A DNA stretch of 64,000 nucleotides, from the NCBI RefSeq assembly GCF_027019125.1, contig NZ_JALUXE010000033.1, positions 1 through 64,000 on the forward strand. Direction: 5' to 3'. The translations under genes and the position numbers were made by a program. The notes beneath the pieces were generated by a model. It saw only the letters and a program-made list of their open reading frames with translations, had not been told where the DNA came from and did no database searches. The first letter of the stretch is position 1. Each line of letters opens with the position of its first letter. Below are positions 1 to 9,334 of this stretch, piece by piece. This stretch comes from Roseovarius sp. (GTDB lineage: Bacteria > Pseudomonadota > Alphaproteobacteria > Rhodobacterales > Rhodobacteraceae).

Positions 1-127
1 CATAGGCCCGGAACTCGCCGAAATACTTGGTGATCGCCGCCGTCAACGTCGTCTTGCCGTGGTCAACGTGACCGATCGTGCCGATGTTCACATGCGGCTT
101 GTTACGTGCAAACTTTTCCTTTGCCAT
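1..127 (-). CDS. tuf: Elongation factor Tu, 5' part only (gene runs off the window start)
   Basis: The reverse strand from the ATG at 127 reads [20 protein letters not shown], then VDHGKTT, which is the invariant N-terminus and G1 P-loop of EF-Tu. EF-Tu is the cytosolic GTPase that delivers aminoacyl-tRNA to the ribosome. Only about 42 residues lie in the window and the rest is beyond base 1. Two lipoprotein genes precede it on the same strand, and about 137 bases separate it from the nearer one. The identification is secure because the segment is nearly invariant in bacteria; which of the usual two tuf copies it is cannot be told. Confidence 0.97.
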   Translation of the reverse strand, partial: MAKEKFARNKPHVNIGTIGHVDHGKTTLTAAITKYFGEFRAY

Positions 128-212
128 ATCTCAGGACGCCTTGTCAGTTGGGGGGCCAGGGTGGCCCGAGTTTCATCGCGCGCGGTTTATTGGGTTATCA
201 CGTGGAAATCAA

Positions 213-234
213 GCGGGTCTTGGCTTGGACCCGC
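213..234 (-). terminator. Hairpin upstream of tuf, possible weak terminator
   Basis: GCGGGTC at 213-219 pairs perfectly with GACCCGC at 228-234, with an 8-base loop. It lies between the end of the 265-783 lipoprotein gene and tuf, both read leftwards. No run of U follows on the minus strand, so it could equally be an mRNA structure in the tuf leader. Confidence 0.3.
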
Positions 235-264
235 AGTAGTCGGAGTCTTGCCCGGCACCGCCCC

Positions 265-783
265 TTACCGACCGAACAGAACCAGGCTGATCTTCTCGGC
301 GAAGCTTGCGGAAACCTGCGCCATTTCGGTCTCCTGCCCCTTGAGAAGCACGACACCAGCCAGGCCGCCGAAACGGCGTTCGCCTATCGCGGTAAGCGCG
401 GTCTCGGCCACGAGTGGCGTATCCGTGCCCTGCCGGGTTACGGCCAACGTCCCTTTCGAACTGCTCGTGGTCGACCCGAGCAAGACATAGACCCCACCCG
501 CGAGATAGAGCATCTGGAGGTCAAGACTGACAGTGACTGGCGACGCGCCGTCCGTATCCACGGCCTCAAGACGGGCCGCGATCACCTTCTCGGCGATTTC
601 CTCGGCACGCGCCACATCGAGGCTGAACGCCGAACCGAAGGTTTTCTTTGCACGGGATGCATCGACCTTGACGGCGACGACATCAAGCGCTTCTCCGGCT
701 TTCGTCAACTGCTGTTGAGGGGCAGTGCAGGCGGCAAGCAGAGCGAGCGCGCTCGCCGTGATCGCGATGGCATTGAATTTCAT
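265..783 (-). CDS. Uncharacterised lipoprotein, 172 aa
   Basis: Residues 1-19 form a lipoprotein signal ending in the lipobox LLAAC, so Cys19 is the predicted lipidation site and the protein should sit in the envelope. The mature part has an alternating charged/hydrophobic pattern and a glycine-containing hydrophobic segment in the middle (LYLAGGVYVLLG). I see no catalytic motif. The start is the ATG at 783 because the signal peptide begins there. It is co-directional with another lipoprotein gene (872-1609) and with tuf. I do not recognise the family well enough to assign a function. Confidence 0.8.
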   Translation of the reverse strand: MKFNAIAITASALALLAACTAPQQQLTKAGEALDVVAVKVDASRAKKTFGSAFSLDVARAEEIAEKVIAARLEAVDTDGASPVTVSLDLQMLYLAGGVYVLLGSTTSSSKGTLAVTRQGTDTPLVAETALTAIGERRFGGLAGVVLLKGQETEMAQVSASFAEKISLVLFGR

Positions 784-826
784 GAAATAAACAACCCCTG
801 ACTACCTCTCGTCACGCCTTAGCAAA

Positions 827-849
827 GCCCCTTGATGCCCGCAAGGGGC
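827..849 (-). terminator. Probable terminator of the 872-1609 lipoprotein gene
   Basis: GCCCCTTG (827-834) and CAAGGGGC (842-849) form an 8-bp stem with a 7-base loop just beyond the stop codon at 872. A short T run (TTTG) follows on the minus strand. The position supports termination; the short U tract makes it weak. Confidence 0.45.
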
Positions 850-871
850 AGTCAGGCGCGCGCGCGCCCGC

Positions 872-1609
872 TTATTCCGCGGGCGGTGGGACCACCTCCG
901 GCTCCTCGATCACTTCGGCAGCGGCGTTGGCCAACTCGGCGGCGTTTTGGGTTTCCGCCAAGGCCGATGCGGGCGCTTCCTCGGATTCAGTGGCCGCAAC
1001 GGTGGGCGCCTCGGCCTGCGGCGCTGCTTCCTCCTGCGCCTCCGGGCGCTCTTTCTCATTCGCCGGCACGCCGTCATCCTCGAACCAGCCGAGTTCGTTG
1101 TTCTGCTGAACCATCCAGTTCTGGATCTGTTTGGCGGCGTTGCGGGTCAGGTTCAGCATCTGGGTTTCCTTGCTCTGCGTGAGGCCCGACCCAAGGAAGG
1201 TATTGCCAGAGAAACTCTCGACCACCGTCACGAGATGCGGCTTGGTATTGAGCTTGCCGCCCTTCGCATCATCCCAGACCGTGACATTCAGAATCAGCGC
1301 CGATTTTGGTGAAGCGACCAAGGGCACGCCCGGAATGGCCAGCACATAGCCTTCGACACTCACCCCCAGATGATAGAGCTTGGTGCCCTCGTAGCGCCCG
1401 AAGCGATCCGTCATGGCATCGGTCATCGCCGCGATCCATTCCTCTTTGGATGCCTCGCGCGAGGCGGGCCCCTTGGTCAGGTTCGGGGCCACCACCACAT
1501 TATGCCCAAGATGGAAATTGCCCAGATAGGCCGGGGCTTCGTCCAAATCGTTGGGATTGGTGCAGGCGGCCATCAGGGCAAGCCCGAAGAGCGCGAGGAA
1601 ACGGATCAT
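872..1609 (-). CDS. Uncharacterised lipoprotein with acidic Ala/Glu/Pro-rich tail, 245 aa
   Basis: The start at 1609 is chosen because it gives a signal peptide with lipobox LMAAC (Cys16); upstream in-frame codons add only non-signal sequence. The central part (about residues 40-160) is a folded-looking domain, including a hydrophobic stretch around LAIPGVPLVASPKSALILNV. The last 80 or so residues are rich in Ala, Glu, Pro and Gln and are probably disordered. It may be a periplasmic-facing outer-membrane lipoprotein. It is paralogous in layout, though not clearly in sequence, to its neighbour at 265-783. Function unknown. Confidence 0.8.
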   Translation of the reverse strand: MIRFLALFGLALMAACTNPNDLDEAPAYLGNFHLGHNVVVAPNLTKGPASREASKEEWIAAMTDAMTDRFGRYEGTKLYHLGVSVEGYVLAIPGVPLVASPKSALILNVTVWDDAKGGKLNTKPHLVTVVESFSGNTFLGSGLTQSKETQMLNLTRNAAKQIQNWMVQQNNELGWFEDDGVPANEKERPEAQEEAAPQAEAPTVAATESEEAPASALAETQNAAELANAAAEVIEEPEVVPPPAE

Positions 1610-1727
1610 CAGGAATTCCCCAAGGTTGACAGTTCGGGTTGGGATAGCCCAGACAAGGCGTCTGCGCAATCATTTGCCCCCGCACCGCCCGTGCCCTATC
1701 TAAATGGCAGTTGCCTAGAGGTGCCCA

Positions 1728-3098
1728 ATGCCCCCGATCCCCCAACAGACGCTCGACCGCACGCCCGTGCATGTGCCCTTGGTGACAGAGCCCATGGGCG
1801 TGCTGGCCAGCCTCAAGGCGGCGCGGCGCAATATTCTGTCGATCATCCCCGAGATTGCAACACGGCAACCCATGGTCTCGGGTCGCACCGGCAAGCGTTG
1901 GCACATGGTGATGGACCCCGGCGCAATCCGGCGTATGTTGTTGGAAGAGCTCGACAATTACCCGAAATCCATAGTCACCAAGAACCTCTTGCGCCCTGCC
2001 ATTGGCGAGTCGCTCTTTATCGCCGAGGGCGCGCATTGGCGCTGGCAGCGGCGCACGGCGGCGCCGGTATTCTCGCATCGCAACGTGATGAATCTTGCGC
2101 CGATCATGACCGCCGCCGCAGAACGGAGCGCGGCACGTGTGGCGGCGGCAGGCCCGCGTGCGGTGGATATGGCCGCCGAGATGGTGCGCACCACCTTTGA
2201 TGTGATCGCAGATGTGACCTTTTCCGGCGACGGCATGTTCGACGTGAACGCCGTACATCGCGGCATCGACGCCTATATTGCCGAGGCGGGCAAGATCTCG
2301 CTCTTTGACATTCTCGGGTTTCCGGACTGGGTGCCGCGTCCGGGGCGGGTGATGTCGGGCAGCACCGTGGCCGAGATGAAACGCGTGGCCGACGAGGCTG
2401 TGGAGGCCCGGCGCAAGCGCGGGTCCGAGGGCGTGCCTGACCTCCTTGATCTCTTGCTCGAGGGCGAGGACCCGGAGACGAAACGCCGGATGAGCACGCC
2501 CGAGTTGCGGGATAACCTGCTGACCTTCATCGTCGCGGGGCACGAAACGACGGCGCTGACACTGGGCTGGTCGCTCTATCTCTGCGCCTATGACCAGGCC
2601 GTGCAGGACCGCGCCCGTGCCGAGGCGCAATCCGTGCTTGGCGGGCGCGCGGCCACCGGCGAAGACGTGGCCCGCCTGCCCTATATCCGCCAGATCATCG
2701 ACGAGGCGCTGCGCCTTTATCCGCCTGCGGGCATCATATCGCGCACCGCGCAGGTGGCCGATACGCTCTGCGGTCGCGAGATAAGACCCCGTGATACCGT
2801 GATTATTCCGATATACGCGCTTCACCGAAACCACCTGTTGTGGCCAGAGCCAAACCGGTTCGATCCGGACCGCTTTGCCGACCGCAAGACGATAGAGCGC
2901 TACGCCTACCTGCCCTTTGGCGACGGGCCGCGCATCTGCATCGGGGCCAGTTTCGCGCTGCAGGAAGCGGTGATCATCCTTGCCACCCTGCTTTCCCGGT
3001 TCCGGTTTACCCCGGTGCCGGGGCGTGACCCCGACCCGGTGATGATCCTGACGCTGCGGCCCCAGGGTGGGGTGTGGCTGATGGCCGAGCCGATGTGA
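1728..3098 (+). CDS. Cytochrome P450, 456 aa
   Basis: A heme-thiolate monooxygenase. Diagnostic motifs occur in the right order: the I-helix oxygen-activation motif AGHETTAL (from about residue 270), the K-helix ExxR in EALRLYPP, the aromatic/PERF region FDPDRF, and the heme loop PFGDGPRICIG with the thiolate Cys at about residue 404. The length is typical of soluble bacterial P450s and there is no N-terminal membrane anchor. No ferredoxin or ferredoxin reductase lies next to it, so electrons must come from elsewhere. The overall look (CYP4/CYP102-like rather than CYP101-like) suggests a fatty-acid or hydrocarbon substrate, which is inference. It converges with the M20 gene downstream. Confidence 0.93.
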   Translation: MPPIPQQTLDRTPVHVPLVTEPMGVLASLKAARRNILSIIPEIATRQPMVSGRTGKRWHMVMDPGAIRRMLLEELDNYPKSIVTKNLLRPAIGESLFIAEGAHWRWQRRTAAPVFSHRNVMNLAPIMTAAAERSAARVAAAGPRAVDMAAEMVRTTFDVIADVTFSGDGMFDVNAVHRGIDAYIAEAGKISLFDILGFPDWVPRPGRVMSGSTVAEMKRVADEAVEARRKRGSEGVPDLLDLLLEGEDPETKRRMSTPELRDNLLTFIVAGHETTALTLGWSLYLCAYDQAVQDRARAEAQSVLGGRAATGEDVARLPYIRQIIDEALRLYPPAGIISRTAQVADTLCGREIRPRDTVIIPIYALHRNHLLWPEPNRFDPDRFADRKTIERYAYLPFGDGPRICIGASFALQEAVIILATLLSRFRFTPVPGRDPDPVMILTLRPQGGVWLMAEPM

Positions 3099-3108
3099 TC
3101 GGCGCGCC

Positions 3109-4269
3109 TCAGGCCGGCATCCGCTCTTCCACGATCCCTGCCCACCAGCTGCAGCCAGCCGGGATCGCCTCGTCATTGAAGTTGTAATCGGGGCTGTGGA
3201 CCATCGCCGTGTCGCCATTGCCCACGAGAATATAGGCACCGGGGCGCTCTTCGAGCATGAAGGCGAAATCTTCGCCGCCCATGATCAAGGGGGCCTCATC
3301 GCAACCACCGCTGACCCTGGCCGCAACCGAGGCAGCGAACTCGGTCTGCTCATCGTGGTTGATCATCACCGGATACCCCCGGTAATAGCTGACCTCGGCG
3401 CGACCACCGAAGCCTGCCGTCACATGCTCGCAAAGGGCACGGATGCGGGTCTCGGCCAGATCACGCATTTGCGGACTCATGGTACGAACTGTCCCGCGTA
3501 AATGTACGCCCTGCGGGATCACGTTGAACGCGGTCGAGGACGTCTGAAAAGACGTGACCGACACCACCACCTGATCCACCGGATCGGCATTGCGGCTGGC
3601 AATCGTCTGCAGCATCGTGACCAGATGCGCGGCCATGACGGTCGTGTCCACGGTCTCGTGCGGTTTGGCGGCGTGCCCGCCCTTGCCGGTGAGGGCAATG
3701 TCGAACTGGTCGGTCGCAGCGAAAAAGGCACCGGGCCGGATGGCAAAGCTGCCGACGGGACGGCCCGGCCAGTTGTGCATGCCGTAGACCTCTTGAATGC
3801 CGAAGCGGTCCATCATGCCATCCTCGCACATCGCGCGCCCGCCTGCCCCGCCCTCTTCAGCGGGTTGAAAGATCACAACGGCCGTTCCATCGAAATTGCG
3901 GGTCTCGGCCAGATACTGCGCCGCACCAAGCAGCATGGCGGTATGCCCGTCGTGGCCGCAGGCATGCATCGCGCCGGGAGTCTTGCTGGCATAATCGACG
4001 CCCGTCGCCTCATGGATGGGCAGGGCGTCCATATCCGCGCGCAGGCCGATCACACGCCCCGAGGACGTGCTGCGCCCCTTGATCACCCCCACGACGCCGG
4101 TGCGGCCAATGCCTGTCACCACCTCGTCACATCCGAACGCCTTGAGCTTCTCCGCGACAAGCGCGCTCGTGCGATGGGTCTCGTAGAGGATTTCGGGGTG
4201 AGCATGGATGTCGCGCCGCCATTCTGTTATGTCAGAGTGCAATTCGGCAAAGCGGTTCTTGACGGGCAT
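3109..4269 (-). CDS. M20-family amidohydrolase (hippurate hydrolase / N-acyl amino acid deacylase type), 386 aa
   Basis: A metal-dependent cytosolic amidohydrolase. Visible motifs are RDIHAHPE near the N-terminus, the ADMDALP segment, the metal-ligand cluster HACGHDGHTAML, the catalytic EEGGAGG pair, and GGEDFAFML near the C-terminus. The central dimerisation domain carries the GKGGHAAKPH signature. The length matches the family (about 390). The family hydrolyses N-acyl amino acids or amino-acid conjugates such as hippurate; the substrate here cannot be read from sequence. It ends 10 bases beyond the convergent P450 gene. Confidence 0.92.
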   Translation of the reverse strand: MPVKNRFAELHSDITEWRRDIHAHPEILYETHRTSALVAEKLKAFGCDEVVTGIGRTGVVGVIKGRSTSSGRVIGLRADMDALPIHEATGVDYASKTPGAMHACGHDGHTAMLLGAAQYLAETRNFDGTAVVIFQPAEEGGAGGRAMCEDGMMDRFGIQEVYGMHNWPGRPVGSFAIRPGAFFAATDQFDIALTGKGGHAAKPHETVDTTVMAAHLVTMLQTIASRNADPVDQVVVSVTSFQTSSTAFNVIPQGVHLRGTVRTMSPQMRDLAETRIRALCEHVTAGFGGRAEVSYYRGYPVMINHDEQTEFAASVAARVSGGCDEAPLIMGGEDFAFMLEERPGAYILVGNGDTAMVHSPDYNFNDEAIPAGCSWWAGIVEERMPA

Positions 4270-4444
4270 CGGTCAGCCTCCTGTTCGCAAATTCGGGGTT
4301 TTGCCCTACCGTGGCGCAATCCCGGTGCGACCACAAGGGGCCCTGCCCCGCTGGCGCATTTGCCGTATACAACTGCGCGTGACTGAGCTATGCGTCGCGG
4401 CTTGACGCGCAAGCCGCACCCCTTTTTCGGAACCGACCTCTCTC

Positions 4445-6691
4445 ATGATCCTGCCTGCCCTCTCCAATGCTCTTGCCGCGCGCGGCTATGAAACCCTGAC
4501 GCCCGTGCAAGAGGCGGTGACGGACCCCGCGCTTGCCGGCTCTGACTTGTTGGTCTCGGCCCAGACTGGATCGGGCAAGACCGTGGGCTTTGGCCTTGCG
4601 ATTGCGCCCACGCTGCTGGGGGACGAGGACCGCCTGCCGCCTGCCGCAGCGCCGCTTGCGCTGATCGTGGCACCGACGCGCGAACTGGCGTTGCAGGTGA
4701 TGCGTGAATTGAGCTGGCTCTATGCCGAAGCGGGCGCGCGGCTGGTTACCTGTGTGGGCGGCATGGATGCCCGTGACGAGCGGCGCGCGCTGGAACGTGG
4801 CGCGCATATCGTCGTGGGCACGCCCGGACGGCTGTGCGACCATATCAATCGCGGCGCGCTGGATATGACCAGCCTGCGCGCGATTGTGCTCGACGAGGCC
4901 GACGAAATGCTTGACCTGGGATTTCGCGAAGATCTCGAGTTCATGCTGGCCGCCGCACCCGAGGATCGCCGGACCCTGATGTTCTCGGCCACCGTGCCGC
5001 CGATGATCGCCAAACTGGCCGAGCAGTTTCAGCGCGACGCGCAGCGCGTGACGACCTTGACCGGGGCCAAGCAACATGCCGACATCGCCTATCAGGCGCT
5101 GACCGTCGCGCCGCAGGATGCCGAAGGGGCGGTGATCAACCTCTTGCGCTATCACGATGCGCAGAATGCAATCGTTTTCGCCAATACGCGCGCCATGGTG
5201 GCCCGGCTGACGGCGCGCCTCTCCAATCGCGGTTTTGCCGTGGTCTCGCTCTCGGGGGAACTCAGCCAGTCCGAGCGCACCCATGCCCTGCAAGCGATGC
5301 GCGACGGGCGCGCGCGGGTCTGCGTGGCCACCGATGTGGCGGCGCGCGGCATCGACCTGCCCAATCTCGATCTGGTGGTTCACGCCGAACTGCCCAGCAA
5401 CTCCGAAGGGTTGTTGCACCGTTCGGGCCGCACGGGCCGCGCCGGGCGCAAGGGCATTTCCGCCCTCATCGTGCCGGTGAAAGCAGCCAAGAAGGCCGAG
5501 CGCCTGCTCAAATTCGCCAAGATCACCGCCGAGTGGACCACGCCGCCCACGCCCGAGGATATCGAAGCAAAGGATCGCGAGCGGCTTTTGTCCGATCCGG
5601 TCTGGTCCGAAACCCCGTCCGAGACCGAAGGCGCCTTTGCCGCCGAACTGCTGGCGCTGCACAGTCCCGAGGTGATCGCCGCCGCCTATCTGCGGCTTTA
5701 TAAATCGCGCTGGTCCGCGCCCGAGGAACTGAGCGCGCCCGGCACACCCGCCCCGGCACGCGAGCGCGCGGCCTTTGGACCAAGCCGCTGGTTCGCGCTG
5801 TCGGTTGGAAATGATGACCGGGCCGAGGCGCGGTGGTTGCTGCCGCTCTTGTGCCGGGCCGGCAATCTCGACAAATCCGCGATTGGCGCCATCCGCGTGC
5901 AAGCCTCGGAGACCTTTGTCGAATTGGCCGAAGCCGCCGTTCCGGGGTTCATGTCAGCCCTTGGCGAGGGTGGGCAACTGGATGAGGGCATCAGCGCCAG
6001 AGCCCTGGACAAAGCCCCCGAGTTCGGCCCAGCCCCGCGCCCAGACCGCCCCGAGCGCGCCCCCCGCGCCCCGCGCGAGGACCGTCCGGCCCGTGCGCCG
6101 CGCGAGCAAAAGGCATCCCGCGAGCATCACCCCGCCCGCGACAACGGCCCGCGCCCTGCCCCCAAGCCGCGTCCGAAACCGGCAGGCGCACCGCCCGCCG
6201 CGATGGCCCGCGCGGTCGAGGATGGCACTGTCACCCCCTACCGCAAGCCGCGCGCAGAGGCTGGCGATGCGCCGCGCCCGGCGAAAAAGCCGTGGTCTGG
6301 TGACAAGCCTGCCGGAAAGCCCGCGAGCAAACCCTTTGGCAAACCCGCAGGCGATCGCAAACCCGGCAAGCCCTATGGCAAGGCCGAGGGCAAACCCGGC
6401 TCCAAGCCTTTTGGCAAGCCGGGGGCCAAAGCGGCGGACAAGCCCTTTGACAAACCGCGTGCGCGCCCGGCTGGGCGCGATGCAGAGCCCGCCGCGCCAA
6501 GACCCAATTTGGCAGCCGACACCTCCAAGCGCTTTGTGCCGCCCGGAGCGGCGAAAAAGCCCGGCAAACCGGGCGCGGGCAAAGGCGCGGCCGGGAAACC
6601 CGGCGCTGGAAAACCCAAGGGCAAGGGTGCTGCGCCCAAGGCCCGCGCCGGTTTCGGCGGCACCACCCCGCCCAAACGCGGCAAGCCGTAA
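4445..6691 (+). CDS. DEAD-box RNA helicase with DbpA-type RNA-binding domain and long basic tail, 748 aa
   Basis: An ATP-dependent RNA helicase. All conserved motifs are present: Q motif (TLTPVQEAV), I (AQTGSGKT), Ia (PTRELA), Ib (TPGR), II (DEAD), III (SAT), IV (IVFANT), V (ATDVAARGIDL) and VI (HRSGRTGRAG). A DbpA-like RNA-binding domain covers about residues 445-520. The last 220 or so residues are low-complexity Lys/Pro/Gly/Arg-rich sequence with recurrent short KPxGKP-like units, presumably disordered and RNA-binding. The layout resembles CsdA/DeaD proteins, which act in ribosome assembly and cold adaptation. The gene stands alone between two minus-strand genes. Confidence 0.93.
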   Translation: MILPALSNALAARGYETLTPVQEAVTDPALAGSDLLVSAQTGSGKTVGFGLAIAPTLLGDEDRLPPAAAPLALIVAPTRELALQVMRELSWLYAEAGARLVTCVGGMDARDERRALERGAHIVVGTPGRLCDHINRGALDMTSLRAIVLDEADEMLDLGFREDLEFMLAAAPEDRRTLMFSATVPPMIAKLAEQFQRDAQRVTTLTGAKQHADIAYQALTVAPQDAEGAVINLLRYHDAQNAIVFANTRAMVARLTARLSNRGFAVVSLSGELSQSERTHALQAMRDGRARVCVATDVAARGIDLPNLDLVVHAELPSNSEGLLHRSGRTGRAGRKGISALIVPVKAAKKAERLLKFAKITAEWTTPPTPEDIEAKDRERLLSDPVWSETPSETEGAFAAELLALHSPEVIAAAYLRLYKSRWSAPEELSAPGTPAPARERAAFGPSRWFALSVGNDDRAEARWLLPLLCRAGNLDKSAIGAIRVQASETFVELAEAAVPGFMSALGEGGQLDEGISARALDKAPEFGPAPRPDRPERAPRAPREDRPARAPREQKASREHHPARDNGPRPAPKPRPKPAGAPPAAMARAVEDGTVTPYRKPRAEAGDAPRPAKKPWSGDKPAGKPASKPFGKPAGDRKPGKPYGKAEGKPGSKPFGKPGAKAADKPFDKPRARPAGRDAEPAAPRPNLAADTSKRFVPPGAAKKPGKPGAGKGAAGKPGAGKPKGKGAAPKARAGFGGTTPPKRGKP

Positions 6692-6761
6692 GCGCATCCA
6701 ACTGTTTGAAAAGCATCAGGCCGGGATTTTCCCGGCCTGCGCGTTTGCGAGATCGTGACGG

Positions 6762-8276
6762 TCAGTGCGCATCCTCGGGCAAGAGGCCCTCGGGGATGTT
6801 CTGATAGCACACGGGACGCAGGAAACGGCGGATCGACAGGGTGCCGACCGAGGTTGCGCCGAAATTGGTCGAGGCCGGATATGGCCCACCATGGACCATG
6901 GAATCGCAGACCTCGACCCCGGTCGGGAAACCATTGGCCAGCACACGACCGGCCTTGCGTTCCAGCACCGGCAAGAGGCGGCGGGCCATGTCGGTATCGG
7001 CGGCATCCATGTGCAAGGTGGCGGTCAACTGGCCGCTGAAGCTCTGCGCGACGGCGAGCATTTCCTCGGCATTCTCGGCCACGACGATCAGGCCGAGCGG
7101 GCCGAACACCTCTTCGCTGAGGGCATGATTGGCGAGCCAGTCCCGAGCCGCGACCCGGTAGAGAAAGGGCTTGGCCTGACGCTGGTCACACATCGCGGTC
7201 AAGAGGTCTTGCACGCCCGATTGCGCGCCCATCTCAGCCGCGCCCGTCGCATAGGCCGCAGCGATTCCGGTTGTCAGCATCACCTGCGCCCCGCTCTCGC
7301 TCAGGGCTGCGCGGGTGGCCTCGGCAAAGGCGTCGGCCTCTGGTCCCTTGATCACCACCGCGATGCCAGGATTGGTGCAGAACTGGCCTGCGCCCATGGT
7401 CAGCGACCCGGCCCAGCCCGTCGCGATGGAGGCACCGCGCGCGGCCATCGCCTCTGGCAAGAGGAACATGGGATTGACGCTGCCCAATTCGCCGAAGAAG
7501 GGGATCGGATCGGGCCGTGCCGCGCATAGATCAAAGAGCGCCCGCCCCCCCGCCAGCGAGCCGGTAAAGCCCACGGCGCGGATCAGGGGATGCTGAACCA
7601 AGGCCTGCCCCACCGCACGATTGCCCCCCTGCACGAGGCTGAATACCCCCGCAGGCATGGCGCAAGCGGCAATCGCGGCATGGATTGCCTCGGCCACCAG
7701 CTCGGACGTGCCGGGATGCGCGCCGTGGCCCTTGACCACCACCGGGCAGCCCGCCGCAAGCGCCGCCGCCGTGTCGCCACCCGCCGTGGAGAAGGCGAGC
7801 GGGAAATTCGACGCGCCAAAGACCGCAACCGGCCCGATGGGCCGCTGCATCATCCGCAGATCGGGGCGCGGCAGGGGTTTGCGATCCGGCAGCGCCGCAT
7901 CATGGCGGCGGTCGAGGTAATCGCCCTTGAGAATATGGTCGGCAAAGAGGCGCAATTGCCCGGTGGTGCGACCGCGCTCGCCCTCCAGCCGCGCGGCAGG
8001 CAGGCCGGTTTCCTGCGTACCGATTTCGGTGATCTCCGCGCCGCGCGCCTCGATCTCATCGGCGATGGCGTTCAGGAATTGCGCCCGCTCCGCGCGGGTT
8101 TTGGCGCCATAGACCCAGAACGCCTCTTCTGCGGCGCGGCAGGCCTGATCCACAAGCTCTGGCGTGCCCACGGAGAATGCCCGCGCCGCGCCCTCAACCG
8201 GATCGGACAGGAATGTCTCCGGTGTGCCGATCCATGCGCCTGCGATGAGATGCTTGCCATGCGGTGCGAAACTCAT
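6762..8276 (-). CDS. Alpha-ketoglutarate semialdehyde (2,5-dioxovalerate) dehydrogenase, 504 aa
   Basis: An NAD(P)-dependent aldehyde dehydrogenase. The substrate-binding and nucleotide motifs FGASNFPLAFS, FTGSLAGG and FFGELGSVNP (general-base Glu) are present, and the catalytic Cys is in GQFCTNPG (about Cys300). The extended SNFPLAFSTAGGDTAAALAA segment is typical of the alpha-ketoglutarate semialdehyde dehydrogenase branch. This is the last step of the trans-4-hydroxyproline pathway, making 2-oxoglutarate, which agrees with the hydroxyproline genes 3-10 kb away. It is divergent from the ABC importer, with a 176-base shared promoter region. Confidence 0.88.
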   Translation of the reverse strand: MSFAPHGKHLIAGAWIGTPETFLSDPVEGAARAFSVGTPELVDQACRAAEEAFWVYGAKTRAERAQFLNAIADEIEARGAEITEIGTQETGLPAARLEGERGRTTGQLRLFADHILKGDYLDRRHDAALPDRKPLPRPDLRMMQRPIGPVAVFGASNFPLAFSTAGGDTAAALAAGCPVVVKGHGAHPGTSELVAEAIHAAIAACAMPAGVFSLVQGGNRAVGQALVQHPLIRAVGFTGSLAGGRALFDLCAARPDPIPFFGELGSVNPMFLLPEAMAARGASIATGWAGSLTMGAGQFCTNPGIAVVIKGPEADAFAEATRAALSESGAQVMLTTGIAAAYATGAAEMGAQSGVQDLLTAMCDQRQAKPFLYRVAARDWLANHALSEEVFGPLGLIVVAENAEEMLAVAQSFSGQLTATLHMDAADTDMARRLLPVLERKAGRVLANGFPTGVEVCDSMVHGGPYPASTNFGATSVGTLSIRRFLRPVCYQNIPEGLLPEDAH

Positions 8277-8452
8277 GGGAAATCCTTTCAGTCCATGGGA
8301 ATGACCGAACGCGATCTGGCGCTCGATGCGGGATTTTCACGGCTTAACGATTTTTTTCCCGACATGCCAGTATTTTTCTTTTAGGAAAATTATTGCAAAA
8401 AAGAACCAAAGGCCTCATGCTGAAGAAAGAATCAACAGAGAGGGCTTCACCA
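8277..8452. promoter_or_regulatory. Divergent promoter region between aldehyde dehydrogenase and ABC importer genes
   Basis: This 176-base intergenic region is distinctly AT-rich in its second half (8340-8410, with T and A runs). It separates genes reading outward in both directions, so it must hold two promoters and probably the operator of the pathway regulator. I could not fix a single -35/-10 pair with confidence. Confidence 0.5.
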
Positions 8453-9259
8453 ATGAAAAAAACGGCACTTTTCGCCGCCCTGCTGGGTATGACCAGCATC
8501 GCCGGCACTGCTCAGGCGGACAAGCTTGACGACATCATTTCTTCTGGCACCTTGCGCTGCGCGGTCGTGCTCGACTTCCCGCCCATGGGGATGCGCGACG
8601 CCAACAACGTGCCCATCGGCTTTGACGTCGATTACTGCAACGATCTGGCTGCAGCCCTCGGCGTGGAAGCCGAAATCGTCGAAACCCCGTTCCCCGAGCG
8701 TATTCCGGCGCTGATGTCGGGCCGTGTCGATGTGGGCGTGGCCTCGACCTCGGACACGCTGGAGCGGGCCAAGACGGTCGGCTTCTCGATCCCCTATTTC
8801 GCCTTTGAAATGGCCGTGACCGCCAATAGCGGCACCGGTATCACCTCTTACGAGGGGATGAAGGGCCACACCGTGGGCGCGGTTGCAGGCACCTATGAGG
8901 CGATCGCGCTCGAGGCGCAGGTCAAGGAATGGGGCGAGGGCGAATTCCGCCCCTACCAGACGCAGGCCGATGTGTTCCTGGCACTGAGCCAGGGTCAGCT
9001 TGACGCCACCGTCTCGACCTCGACCGTGGCGCAGGCCAATGTGCAGTCGGGCAACTACAAGGACATCTCCGTGGTGGGCTTTGCCCCGTTCGACACCGAC
9101 TATGTGGCGCTTTTTGCCAAGCGGGACGAATATGGCTTTCTCAACTATCTCAATCTCTTCGTGAACCAGCAGGTGCGCACCGGCCGGTATGACGAGCTCT
9201 ATGAGAAGTGGGTTGGCGGCGAAGTGCCGAAACTGGTGGTGCCGAACACCTATCGCTGA
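8453..9259 (+). CDS. Amino-acid ABC transporter, periplasmic substrate-binding protein, 268 aa
   Basis: The start at 8453 gives a clean Sec signal peptide (MKKTALFAALLGMTSIAGTAQA, cleaved after the AQA); an in-frame upstream ATG would add 20 non-signal residues. The mature protein is a family 3 solute-binding protein: GTLRCAVVLDFPPMGM, then GFDVDYCNDLAAALG, ending in a family-typical C-terminal lobe. It should bind a polar amino acid or, from its neighbours, a hydroxyproline isomer. It is followed by a strong stem-loop and then by two permeases and an ATPase. Confidence 0.92.
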   Translation: MKKTALFAALLGMTSIAGTAQADKLDDIISSGTLRCAVVLDFPPMGMRDANNVPIGFDVDYCNDLAAALGVEAEIVETPFPERIPALMSGRVDVGVASTSDTLERAKTVGFSIPYFAFEMAVTANSGTGITSYEGMKGHTVGAVAGTYEAIALEAQVKEWGEGEFRPYQTQADVFLALSQGQLDATVSTSTVAQANVQSGNYKDISVVGFAPFDTDYVALFAKRDEYGFLNYLNLFVNQQVRTGRYDELYEKWVGGEVPKLVVPNTYR

Positions 9260-9273
9260 TAGCCTGCGCAAGG

Positions 9274-9304
9274 ATTGGCGGCGCGGATACCCCGCGCCGC
9301 CAAT
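9274..9304 (+). promoter_or_regulatory. Strong intercistronic hairpin after the binding-protein gene
   Basis: ATTGGCGGCGCGG (9274-9286) pairs base for base with CCGCGCCGCCAAT (9292-9304) around a 5-base loop, giving a 13-bp stem. It lies between the binding-protein stop codon and the first permease, with no U tract. Such structures usually protect the upstream binding-protein mRNA from 3' decay or partly attenuate read-through, making more binding protein than permease. Confidence 0.65.
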
Positions 9305-9334
9305 TGCTATTTCACCAAGGGGCAGGGTGAACTG

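Noticed and set aside
1500..3239. Long minus-strand open frame opposite the cytochrome P450 gene
   Set aside because: Shadow frame; the P450 has all its motifs on the plus strand.
4388..5902. Long minus-strand open frame opposite the DEAD-box helicase
   Set aside because: Shadow frame with Gly/Arg/Gln-rich composition; helicase motifs prove the plus strand.
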